Positions 7,893 through 17,800 of a stretch of DNA of 64,000 nucleotides are shown piece after piece. A program made the translations under genes and the position numbers. Each line of letters starts with the position of its first letter. Position 1 is the stretch's first letter. The notes under the pieces are model-generated. The model searched no databases. It was not told the DNA's origin and saw only the letters and a program-made list of their open reading frames with translations. The DNA is taken from contig JAKPOP010000003.1 in assembly GCA_029547805.1 (NCBI GenBank), positions 62,001 to 126,000 on the forward strand. The letters run 5' to 3'. The DNA comes from Deltaproteobacteria bacterium (lineage in GTDB: Bacteria > Myxococcota_A > UBA9042 > DTJE01).

Positions 7893-9218
7893 ATGGCCCT
7901 GACCCTGGAACTGGTACCAATCCCCATCGAGAGAATCCCCGAGGCCGTCCGCCCGATGGTCCTGCCGGAGGTCCCGGCGGAACGGCGGCTCATGCTGGCC
8001 CGGGCCGCCCTCCCCCTGCCCCCCGAGGACCTCCTGACGGTCCTGGCCTGGCTGGCTCGCAACGACCCGGTGCCGGAGGTGACCCGAACGGCCCGGGACT
8101 CGGTGGATGCCCTGCCCTGGCCCGTCCTCTCGGCGGCCATCGCCTCCCATCCCGATGCCGGGGTCCTGGACTACCTGGCCCGGGACCACGGGGCCAACCA
8201 CGAGGGAGTCTGGAGCCTCGTGGCCGGAAACCGCCATGCCGCCGACGTCACCCTGGCCTACATCGCCCGCCATGGCCGGGGGCCCGTGCTGGAGCAGATC
8301 GCCGCGAACCAGATGCGCTATCAGCGCTTTCCGGCCATTGTCGAAGCGCTCTACTACAATCCCGAGACCCGGATGGGAACGGTCAGCACGGTGCTGGAGA
8401 ACGCCGTGCGACTGGGCGTGGACCTCTCCCACATCCCGGGCTATCAGGAGATCGTCGCCTCCATCTTTGGCGAGGAGGCGGCCCAGAAGATCCTGGAACG
8501 GGGAGGTGGGGCGCCGGCGGAGGGGACTCCCGAAGAGACGCCTGCGGAGCCCCCCGTGGAGCGCCCTCTTCCTTCCGAGGCGGTGGTGGTCCCTGTGGAG
8601 GACCTGGCCCGGCAGGCCGAGGCGGGGGAGACGGGGCTGGATCGTCTGCTCGCCGAGGCCCTGGGCACCACGCTGCCCGGGGGGGAGGGGGAGGCGGCTC
8701 CCGGAGACATCGGTGACGAGGACTTCTACGCCCTGCTGGCCGCGGCTGCGGGAACCGGGTCCGAGGAGCAGGAAGAGACGGAAGACCGGAGGACCGAGGC
8801 CCTCTGGAACCTGGTGGCGAAACTCACCGTCGCCCAGAAGGTGCGGATGGCCCTCATCGGGGACGAGGCCGCCCGTTCCCTGCTGATCCGGGATAGCCGA
8901 CGCATGGTCTTCCTGTCGGTCCTGAAGAGCCCCCGATTGACGGACCGGGAGATTGCCAACTACGCCAAGAACCGGGCCCTCCCGGAGGAGGTGATCCGGG
9001 CCATCGCGACGAACCGGGACTGGACCCGCCTCTACCCGGTGAAACTGGGCCTCGTCACGAACCCGAAATGTCCGCCGGTGATGGCGGCCACCTTCCTGAA
9101 GAGCCTGTCGAACCGGGATCTCAAGCACATCGTCCAGTCCCGGGACGTGCCCGGCTACATCCTCCGACAGGCGAAGCAGTTGCTGGACGCCCGAGAGGTG
9201 GGCGGCAAGGTGAACTGA
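7893..9218 (+). CDS. Helical-repeat (HEAT/LRV-like) protein, function unknown
   Basis: 441 residues, no signal peptide or membrane segment, so probably cytoplasmic. Two halves of short alpha-helical repeats flank a Glu/Pro-rich linker at about residues 205-290. The C-terminal half (KVRMALIGDEAARSLL..., then LVTNPKCPPVMAATFLKSL and LKHIVQSRDVP) has the look of leucine-rich-variant or HEAT-like repeats that I associate with conserved hypothetical proteins of Deltaproteobacteria. These usually act as protein-binding scaffolds; no catalytic motif is seen. The gene follows the EF-G-like gene by 53 bases on the same strand and may be its operon partner. It ends 8 bases from the convergent nadB stop. 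Confidence 0.75.
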   Translation: MALTLELVPIPIERIPEAVRPMVLPEVPAERRLMLARAALPLPPEDLLTVLAWLARNDPVPEVTRTARDSVDALPWPVLSAAIASHPDAGVLDYLARDHGANHEGVWSLVAGNRHAADVTLAYIARHGRGPVLEQIAANQMRYQRFPAIVEALYYNPETRMGTVSTVLENAVRLGVDLSHIPGYQEIVASIFGEEAAQKILERGGGAPAEGTPEETPAEPPVERPLPSEAVVVPVEDLARQAEAGETGLDRLLAEALGTTLPGGEGEAAPGDIGDEDFYALLAAAAGTGSEEQEETEDRRTEALWNLVAKLTVAQKVRMALIGDEAARSLLIRDSRRMVFLSVLKSPRLTDREIANYAKNRALPEEVIRAIATNRDWTRLYPVKLGLVTNPKCPPVMAATFLKSLSNRDLKHIVQSRDVPGYILRQAKQLLDAREVGGKVN

Positions 9219-9226
9219 CCTCCAGG

Positions 9227-10855
9227 TCAGGCGACCAGATCGCTGCGAATCCCCGCCCAGAGGACCGTGTCTCGAAGGAACCGCTGGTCGTCCCGGTCGG
9301 GATAGTCGAGGTTCACATGGAGTCCACGGGACTCCTGGCGTTGCAGCGCGCTTTCGACGATCAGGCGCGCGACGCGGCACAGGTTCCGCAATTCCACCAG
9401 GTCCCGGGTGAGACGCGTCGAGAGCAGGTACTCGTGGACCTCCTCGTGAAGGAGGTCGAGGCGGCGCCGGGCGGCCTGGAGGCGCCGGTTCGATCGGATG
9501 ATGCCCACGTAGTTCCACATCAGGCGACGGATCTCCTCCCAGTCCTGGCTGACCATCACGCTCTCGTCTCGGGGGTTCGTGATGGAGCGGGTCATCCAGG
9601 GCGGCAGGGAGGGCTCCGGGAGGACCGACGCATCCCCCACGAGGATTCCGTCTGCCCCCGAGATGAGGTCCTCGGCGGCCCGATGGGCCATCACCACCGC
9701 CTCCAGGAGGCTGTTGGAGGCCAGACGGTTGGCACCGTGAAGCCCCGTGCAGGCCACCTCTCCGATGGCGTATAGTCCCGGGACCGAGGTGCGCCCCCGA
9801 GAGTCGGTCTGGACCCCGCCGCAGAGGTAGTGGGCCGCGGGGACCACCGGAACCGGTTCCTGTCGCATGTCCACGCCGTACCGGAGGCTCGCCTGGAGCA
9901 GGTTCGGGAAGCGTTCCTCCAGGAAGGAGGCCGGGAGATGAGTCATGTCCAGGAGCACATGGTCGTCGCCCGTGGCCTTCATCTGGGCATCGATGGCCTG
10001 GGCGACGACATCCCGCGGGGCCAGTTCCTTCAGGGGATGGATTCCCTCCATGAACCGCGTGCCGTCGATTCGCCGCAGGATTCCTCCCTCGCCCCGCAGG
10101 GCCTCCGACAGCAGGAAGGACTTGGCCTTCGGGTGGTAGAGACACGTGGGATGGAACTGGAAGAACTCCATGTTCGCGATCCGGGCCCCCAGGCGCCAGG
10201 CCATCGCGACGCCGTCTCCGGTCGCCGTGTCGGGATTCGAGGTGTAGAGATAGACCTTCCCGGCACCGCCGGTGGCCAGCACGACGGCCCGGGCGGCAAT
10301 GGCGTGGACCTCCCCGGTCGTCTCGTCCAGCACGTAGGCGCCCCCGACGCGGGCCCGGCCGTCGGGTCCCTCGGCCAGGAAGAGATCGACCGCGAGGACG
10401 TGCTCGAGGATGCGAATCTGTTCCTGTTCCCGGCAACGGGCCAGCAGCACCCGCTCGATCTCGTTGCCCGTCAGGTCCTGGTAATGGAGCACCCTCCTCC
10501 GGGAGTGTCCCCCTTCCCGGCCGAAGTCGAAGTCCACGGACTCCTCCCCGGCCGTCCGGTTGAAGGAGACCCCCTGGTCCACGAGCCATCGGATCCGGTC
10601 CGGGGCCATCTGCACGCACATCTCCACGATGTCCCGGTGGCAGAGGCCCGCTCCCGCCTGGAGGGTGTCCTGGACGTGGAGGTCGAAGGAGTCGTCCTTG
10701 CCCATCGCCGAGGCAATGCCGCCCTGGGCATACCGGGTGTTGGATTCTTCGGCCTCCCGCTTGGTGACCAGGATCACCCGGGCCCGCCGGGAGGCCTCCA
10801 GGGCAAGGGACAGCCCCGCCAGTCCGCTCCCCATCACCAGGATGTCCGTGGTCAT
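9227..10855 (-). CDS. nadB: L-aspartate oxidase
   Basis: 542 residues, normal length. NadB is an FAD enzyme that oxidises L-aspartate to iminoaspartate, the first step of de novo NAD synthesis in the cytoplasm. The N-terminal dinucleotide-binding motif GSGLAG starts at residue 9; family signatures include NTRYAQGGIA, FHPTCLY, the AHYLCGGV active-site region and HGANRLASNSLLE. The C-terminal helical domain typical of succinate dehydrogenase/fumarate reductase-type flavoproteins is present. The ATG at 10855 overlaps the stop of the upstream proline dehydrogenase gene by 4 bases (ATGA), so the two are translationally coupled. nadA and nadC are not in this window. Confidence 0.96.
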   Translation of the reverse strand: MTTDILVMGSGLAGLSLALEASRRARVILVTKREAEESNTRYAQGGIASAMGKDDSFDLHVQDTLQAGAGLCHRDIVEMCVQMAPDRIRWLVDQGVSFNRTAGEESVDFDFGREGGHSRRRVLHYQDLTGNEIERVLLARCREQEQIRILEHVLAVDLFLAEGPDGRARVGGAYVLDETTGEVHAIAARAVVLATGGAGKVYLYTSNPDTATGDGVAMAWRLGARIANMEFFQFHPTCLYHPKAKSFLLSEALRGEGGILRRIDGTRFMEGIHPLKELAPRDVVAQAIDAQMKATGDDHVLLDMTHLPASFLEERFPNLLQASLRYGVDMRQEPVPVVPAAHYLCGGVQTDSRGRTSVPGLYAIGEVACTGLHGANRLASNSLLEAVVMAHRAAEDLISGADGILVGDASVLPEPSLPPWMTRSITNPRDESVMVSQDWEEIRRLMWNYVGIIRSNRRLQAARRRLDLLHEEVHEYLLSTRLTRDLVELRNLCRVARLIVESALQRQESRGLHVNLDYPDRDDQRFLRDTVLWAGIRSDLVA

Positions 10856-11748
10856 CGGGCAAACCAGTGGCGGACGATGTAGGTGGCCATCTTGGGATTC
10901 TCCTTGAGGCGACGAACGCTGTAAGGATACCACTCCACTCCGAAGGGCACGTACCAGCGGACCTTGAAGCCCCGTTCCACCAGGGGTTTCAACACGTCCT
11001 CCACGGGGACCCCCAGCAGGGCCTGGAACTCGAACCGATCTGGTGGAACACTCATCTCCGCAGCGATGTTCGGGACCTGCTCCAGCAGCACCCGGTCATG
11101 AGTCGCGAAGGCCACGTAGGTCCCGGGGGCCGACAACAGGATGCGGGCCGTCTCGAGGTAGGACTTCCGGATGTCGTCCCGTTTCTGCCAGGCGATGGAG
11201 GGGGACTCCCGATAGATGCCCTTGCAGAGGCGCAGATTGGCCCCCTCGGCGGCCAGGGCCCTGGCATCCTCGACGGTCCTTCGCAGGTAGGCCTGGATCA
11301 CCGTGCCGACCTGGGGGCTGCGTTCCCGGGCCCGTCGGTACAGGCGCAAGGTCGCGTCGGTCAGGGACGAGTCCTCCATGTCGATTCGCAGGAAGTTGCC
11401 CCGTGCCGAGACGTCGTCCACGAGGTCCCACAGCCGCCTCTCGGCGCGTTCCTCATGGAGGCGGATGCCCAGGTGGGAGGGCTTCACGCTGATGTTGCTG
11501 GGCAGGTGCTCCCGGTCGATCATCTCCAGCACCTGCCGATAGCCCTGCACCGTCTCGTCGGCATGGGCATCGTCGGCGGCGTTCTCCCCCAGGATGTCGA
11601 TGGTGGCGTGGTAGCCCTCGGCGGCCAGCCGCCGGACGACCTCCCGGGCCGAGTCCAGGTCCTCTCCGGCCACGTACCGGGACGCGACGGCCCGGACGAT
11701 CCCCATCGGAACGATCGGCAGCATGCGCGTGACCAGCCAGCCGAACAT
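10852..11748 (-). CDS. Proline dehydrogenase (monofunctional)
   Basis: 298 residues, the size of a single-domain ProDH without the P5C dehydrogenase half of PutA. It oxidises L-proline to pyrroline-5-carboxylate with FAD and passes electrons to the membrane quinone pool. Family motifs include FLRIDMEDS, a beta/alpha-barrel run with LRLCKGIYRE, and the C-terminal RWYVPFGVEWYPYSVRRLKENP, cited here as spaced residues of the proline-binding helix (YxxRRxxE). The chosen ATG at 11748 follows GGAGGGAA. It is the first gene of a two-gene unit with nadB. No P5C dehydrogenase gene is nearby, so the second step must be encoded elsewhere. Confidence 0.92.
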   Translation of the reverse strand: MFGWLVTRMLPIVPMGIVRAVASRYVAGEDLDSAREVVRRLAAEGYHATIDILGENAADDAHADETVQGYRQVLEMIDREHLPSNISVKPSHLGIRLHEERAERRLWDLVDDVSARGNFLRIDMEDSSLTDATLRLYRRARERSPQVGTVIQAYLRRTVEDARALAAEGANLRLCKGIYRESPSIAWQKRDDIRKSYLETARILLSAPGTYVAFATHDRVLLEQVPNIAAEMSVPPDRFEFQALLGVPVEDVLKPLVERGFKVRWYVPFGVEWYPYSVRRLKENPKMATYIVRHWFAR

Positions 11749-11783
11749 GGTTCCCTCCTCCGGGAGGCATGACCGACGCCGTT

Positions 11784-11812
11784 CCGGTATCACGCATCGC
11801 GGGTCGAATCAA
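11784..11812 (-). promoter_or_regulatory. Promoter for the proline dehydrogenase-nadB operon
   Basis: Minus strand: TTGATT, 17 bases, TACCGG with TG just upstream of the -10. Predicted start near 11777, about 28 bases before the ATG at 11748. The -10 is weak, but the position between two same-strand genes fits a new transcription unit. Confidence 0.4.
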
Positions 11813-11861
11813 GCCGCAACGAGGGATCGAAATCCAGGTGACCGGAGCACCGCCGGGACGG

Positions 11862-14800
11862 CTAGAGGGCCCGGAGGAGGGCCTTGGCCTCGGCGTTCTC
11901 CGGCTCCTCGGCCAGAACCCGGAGGACGAACTGGCGGGCCTTCCGGGGGTCCCCTCCTGCGATGTGGATCCGGGCCAGGGACAGCAGTACGTCCACCCGG
12001 ATGCCACGCTCCAGGGAATCCAGTCGAAGCAGCAGAGGCTGGTAGACCCGCAACGCCCCGGCATGGTCCTTTCTGGCCAGCAGCAGGCGCCCCAGTGCAA
12101 GGGCGTTTGGAAGGTGGCCCGAGTCGTGTTCCCAGGCCAGGCGGTGGGACTGGATCGCCCGCTCCGTCTCCCCCATCGCCTCCAGGATGCGCCCCAGTTC
12201 GTAGGCATACGGCGGGATCTCCCGGTAGCGCTTCTTGCCCTCGAGCCAGTTCACCAGCCACTCCAGGTAGGGAACGGCCCGGTGAGGCTCCCGGGACTGA
12301 AGGTGGTATCGGACGATGCCCCCGACCACCCGAGAATTGTCCCGCTGGAATCGGTGGGCCTCCTCGGCCCATTGGAGGAAGCGGGCGCCGTTGTTGAGTT
12401 CCTGGAGGTAGATCTCGGCGATGTCCATGCAGAGCGAGGCGCGCTGCTCGTCGGTCTGGGCCGCCTTCAATTCCCGGGTCAGCAATTCGATGAGGGGCTG
12501 CCACTGCCCTGCCTCCTGGTAGAGGCGTTTGAGCAGTTGAAGCGCCTCCTGGTCCGCCGGCCGGGCATGGACCACCTCCTGCAGGGCCGAGATGACCTCG
12601 GGGCCTCGCTGACCCCGGGCGCTTCGAATGCGCACGCTCCCCAGCAGGGCCTGAATCCGGTCGTCCCCTTTCGGGACCAGGCTCATCAGCCGCTCGTAGA
12701 GGGTCAGGGCCTCGTCGTGCTGCCCCTGGCTTTCCTGCCACCGGGCCATCACCAGGAGCGCCCCCGGGTGGTTCGGGTCCACCTGGAGCACCTGTTGGGC
12801 GAGGGCCCCGGCCAGGGAATGGTCCCCCAGGCGTTGCAACGTGATCTCGGCCGCCTGCAACAGCATCGGGACCTGTTCCGCAGGGTTGGGCAACAACGAG
12901 GCCTTCCGGCGAAGGGCCTGGATCAGGGCCGTCCACTCCTCGGCGCGATAGTGAAGGCGGATGGCCTCGTCCAGCAGGGAGACGTCGTCCGGGTCGACGG
13001 TCATCGCCCTTCGGATCGAGGCGATGGCTGCCGGGAGGTTTTCCAGGTGGGTCTCCTGGATGGCCGCCGTCCGGGTCAGCAACTCGACCTTCCGGTCAGG
13101 ATTCTCCTCGCTCTCGACCTGTTCCTGGAGCATTCGGACCAGGGACTCCCAGTCGCCGATGTCTTCGTAGAGCCGTTCCAACCGCAGGAATGCCGCCCCG
13201 TTGTCCGGCTCGATCGTGAGGACCTTCTCCAGCAATGCAACGGCGGCCATCCGGTCCCCGAGGTCGTTCTCTTGGATGCTCGCCGCCTCCAGCAGGCAGG
13301 AGACGGCCTGGTCCCCGGTCCCCAGGGCGTCCGCGAGACTCTCCAGGGACCGGACCAGCACCGCCGGGTCCCCGACCACGCGGGCCAGGCGGACCGTTTC
13401 CGCAAGGACCTCTGGAGACGCCTCGTGGGTCGCCCGCTCCTCCTGGAGTTCGAAGGCTCGCCGGGTCTCTCCCTGTTCCTCGGCGAGTCGGGCGAGCCTC
13501 CCCAGGGTCTGGGCCCGTTCCTCGGGGGTCAGGTTCAGGCGGAGGCGCTTCTCCAGGACCTCGACCAGTTGCCGCGTCAGGCCCTGTCGCTCATAGAGCG
13601 CCTCCAGCCCGTCCAGTGCCTCCCGACAGACGGGGTCCAGTTCCAGAATCCGGGTGAGGGCCAGTTCCAGGTCGTCGGCGGGGACGTCGCCCTGGGGGGC
13701 GATGCCGGCGGCCTGCAGCAGCAGGGACTTTTCGAGTTCCGGCCACGAGGCATTTCGGGCCGCCCGAACGAGGTAGCCGAAGGCGTTCCGGTAGTGGCCG
13801 CCACGTCGTGTGGCCTTCAACAGCGAGAGGAGAACCTGCTCATCGGCCGGTGCAAGGGCGAGGGCCTTGCCCAGGTGCTCCACCTCCACCGCGGAGGACC
13901 CCAGGCGATGGGCCGCCGCTGCCGCCTCCTCGTGCAACGACACCACGTCGTCCGATTCCCCGGCCCGGCCCATGATGGTCTCGAGCACCCAGAGCAGCCC
14001 CTTCGAGTCTTCCGAGGCCCGGAATGCCTCCCGGAGGATCTCGAGGGCCCGATCCCCGGCCAGGGGGTCCGAGGTCATCGTCGAGAGGAGCCGAATCGCC
14101 TCTTCCTGCCGAGGATCCCGGGCCAGGACCCGAGCCAGTTCCTCGACGATCTCCTCCGAGTCGCCTCCAATCTGGGACAGGAGGGAGGCCAGGCGAAGGC
14201 GCAGATCGACGGGGGCGTCGCTCCCGGCGGCCTGGATGCGTCGTCGGAGCACCCGGAGCATTCCTTCCTGGTGCCCGAGGGTCCCGTAGATTCGTTCCAG
14301 TCGCCCGAGGACCTCCTCGTCCGAGGTCCCGTCCCCAATGATCCCCTCCAACACCTCTGCGGCTCGCGCCGGGAGGGCCATCGCCCCTTCGAGGGCATCG
14401 GCCGCCACCAGCAGGATCCCCCGGCACTCGGCCGGGGAGGAGTGGGCCGCAGCCACCTCCGTCAGCATCTCCACGAGGACGTCGGGGATCCGGGCCTCGT
14501 CGGCAATCCGGACGGCCTGTTGCAAGGCCTCCGAATGACCCGGAACCTCCGTCAGCAGACGCCCCAGTGCCAGGAGGCCCTTCCGGGGGTCCCCCAGGGC
14601 CGAGTTCCAGAGGTCCGCCAGACGAAGCAGGAGGCCCTCCCGCTCGGGTCCGGCCGCGAGCATCTCCACCTGCCGCTCCAGCACCCGTGCGAGGCCCTCG
14701 TGGTCTCCGACGTGGGCCAGGGCCTCTTCCAACACCAACGCAGCCTCGAGGCCCACCGCCGGAGAGTCGACCAGGTGCCACAGCACGTCCGGGGCCTCGG

Positions 14801-17800
14801 GCAGGAAGGGATCGAGTTCCAACGCGGCCTTCAGGTGCTCCAGGGCCTCGACCTCCCGGCCCAGGAAACGCGCCTGGATCGTCCCGATCCGGAGGTTCAG
14901 CGCGGCCCGATCCTTGGCGCCGTCCACGTGGGGAAGGCGCTGGTGGAACAGGGCCACCATGCCTTCGAAGTCCTGTTCCGCCTCCAGCAGCTCGGACATT
15001 CGCTCGAAGGCGAAGTCGTTCCCCGGGTCCTGGTCCAGGATCCGCCGGAGCAGACGCCGGGCCCCCTCGCCATCCCCCATCCGGCCCTGCCGCAGTCCGA
15101 CGGCCTTCTTGAGCAGCAGGATGGAGGCATCGCCCGCCTCCACGGCGGCCTGCTTCTCGTAGACCTCCGCCAGGTCCTCCCACTGCTCGCCGGAGAGCAT
15201 CCACTGCTCCAGGAGGGACCATGCCTCCAGGCACCGGGGGTCCTCTTCCAGGAGTCGTCGAAGCGTCGCCTGGGCCCCCTGGGAGTCCCCCAGAGGGGCC
15301 TGCTGGAGTCGGGCCAGTTCCAAAGCCAGGGAACGCTTCTCGGCCTGGGACTCTGCCACGTCCCACTTGCGGGACAGCCAGGTCGCAAGGGCCTGGTGAT
15401 CCCCCCCCTCCCGGGCCATGGATTCCAGGCCGTCCAAAGCCGCCCGGTTCCCCGGGTCCAGGTCCAGGATCCGTTGAAGGACCCGCTCGGTTCCCCGGGC
15501 ATCCCGAAGCCGGAGCCGGAGGATGTCCTGGACCTTGAACAGGATCGCCAGTCGCTGTTCCGGTGATTCCAGGCGCTCCGCCACGTCCTCCCACAGGATC
15601 GCCAGTTCCCCGAAACGGCCCAGCCGCTGGAGCAGGTCGGCCAGGCGTTCCCGCACCGCGAGGTCGTCGGGACGGACCTGGTTCGCGACCTTCAGGGAAT
15701 CCGCCGCGGCCTCCAGGTCCTGCCGGTCCTCCTCGTGGAGTCGAGCCAGCTCCAGGGCCACCTGGAACGCCTCGTCCTGGCCTTCCAGGCGCAACAGGCA
15801 GTCCTCCAGCGCGGACCGGTAGCCCTCCAGGGCCCCGGAACGCCGCGCCGCCATCTCCAGTCGGCCTCTCAACGCCGCGTCCCCTGGGCGGATCTTCAGG
15901 AGTTCCGACAGGTCTTCGACCAGGAGGTCGTCCCTCCCCTGCCCTTCCTCGATCTCCACCGCCCAGGAAAGCGCCTCTTCCCGAGATGGGAAGGGGCGAT
16001 CGAGGGCCGCGGTGAACCGGTAGAGGTCGAGAAGCATCTCCGATGCGCCGATGCGCTGGGCCGCTGCCACCAGTGCGGTGAAGACCTCCGGTGGGCCGTC
16101 GAAGGCGCCGTAGATGCTCCTGGCGACGTCCAGGTCCGCGGGATCGGGACCGGGGCGTTCCAGCAGGGCCAGGGCCGCCTCCGTGGCCTCGTCGCCCAGG
16201 CCCAGCGCCTCGGTGGTCGCCGCGATCCTCCGCCGGATCTCCCAGACCTCGGGGTCTTCGGCCGAGCCTCCCTGTCTCAGCAGCAGGCCAAGACGATGGC
16301 GGTCCAGCCGGAGACGATCGCCCGGATCCCCCAGGGCCAGGGCCAGGCCCTCCAGGTGGTCCAGTGCCTCGGGATGGTCCGGCTGGATGGCCAGGACCTC
16401 CCACCAGCAGTCCCAGGCCCGTCTGGCGTCTCCCGCTCCCTCCTCGGCGAGCCGCGCCGCCCGCTGCCACAAGTGCAACCGCTCCCCGGGATCCGGGGTC
16501 TCCCGGGCCAGGACCTCCAGCAGCGGAAGGCACTCTCCACTCCGTCCTTCCTGTTCGAGGACCTCCAACCAGACGCGCAGCGTCTCCGTATCCCCGGGCC
16601 AATCCTGCACGTTCCGTTCGAAGAGTCCGATGGCCGGTTCCAGGAAGCCCATTCGGGCCAGTTCCCGCGCCCCGATCCGCCTCACCCGGGAGCGGGCCGA
16701 AAGGTCGCTCTGCGAGATCGCGATCTCCTCGGTCCAGGCCTCCAGGGACAGTGGTTCGCCTCCTTCTCGCAGCAATGCCGCCAGGGACGCGACCACCTGC
16801 TCGTTCTCGGGCCAGCGAAGCCACGTCTGCCGGAGGACCTGGACGGCGGCCTCCCCTTCTCCGCTCCGCTTCAGGGCGTCGGCCAGTTCCAGGTTCAGTT
16901 CCGGGACCTCCGAGGGGTTCTCGCAGCGCTCGACCAGCACCCGGAGGGCCCGGACCAGCCGGCGATGGTCCCCGGTCTTCCGGGATGCCCAACGCAGCTG
17001 GCGAGCCGCTTCCATTCCCCCCGGAAGGGATTCCGTGAGGACCTCCAATCGGTCCAGGGCCGGTTCGAAGGACGGCAACATGTCCATCACCGCCTTGAGG
17101 TCCCTCAAGGCGTCCACGAACCCGATCTCCCCGGCCCCCAGGAAGAAGTCGGCGCGCTCGACCAGTGCCGCCGCCTTTCCTTCCGGGTCCCTGGCCAGGT
17201 CGATCTGCTGCTGGAGCATGCGCAGGAGGCGATCCCGGTCCCGCCGTTCGACGGCAATGGACTTGGCCTCCTGCCAGGCCTCATGGTCCTCCGGGAACGA
17301 CTCGAGAATCCGGTCGAAGACCCGGGCCGCCTCCTCGGGTTCCCGGAGGACGTCCCGGAAGGTCCTGGCCGCCTCCAGGAGGTGGTCCCTCCGCTCCTCG
17401 GGCAGCGCCGACGTCCCACCGATCAGCAGATGGACCTCCAGGGCCTCCCGGGTCTTTCCGAGGCTCCCCAGGAGGCTGATCAGCCGATGGGCCGCCTCCA
17501 GTGCCAGCGGGTCCAGGGAGTCTTCCTCGGGGCGACGATCGAGGACGTAGCGGAAGGAACGGGTCGCCTGTTCAAAATCCCCCTTGGCCTGGCACAGGAC
17601 CCCCAGGGTCTCCTGGATCCGCCTCCGCTCGTCGGTCTGTGAGGCCAGAGCAGCCATTTCGGTCAGCAGGGGAATCCGGTCGGCGTCCTTTCCCTGTTCC
17701 CGAAGGAGGTCGTCCACCTCCCGGAGGACCTCCAGGGATCCGGGCTGCAGTTCCAGCAGGCGGCGGTAGATCGTCTCGGCGCGGCCGATGTCCCCCTGGC

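Noticed and set aside
11769-15566. Very long plus-strand open frame opposite the giant TPR gene
   Set aside because: GC-rich DNA keeps antisense frames open. The translated product is Gln/Gly/Leu/Pro/Arg-rich without domains, whereas the minus strand gives clean TPRs.
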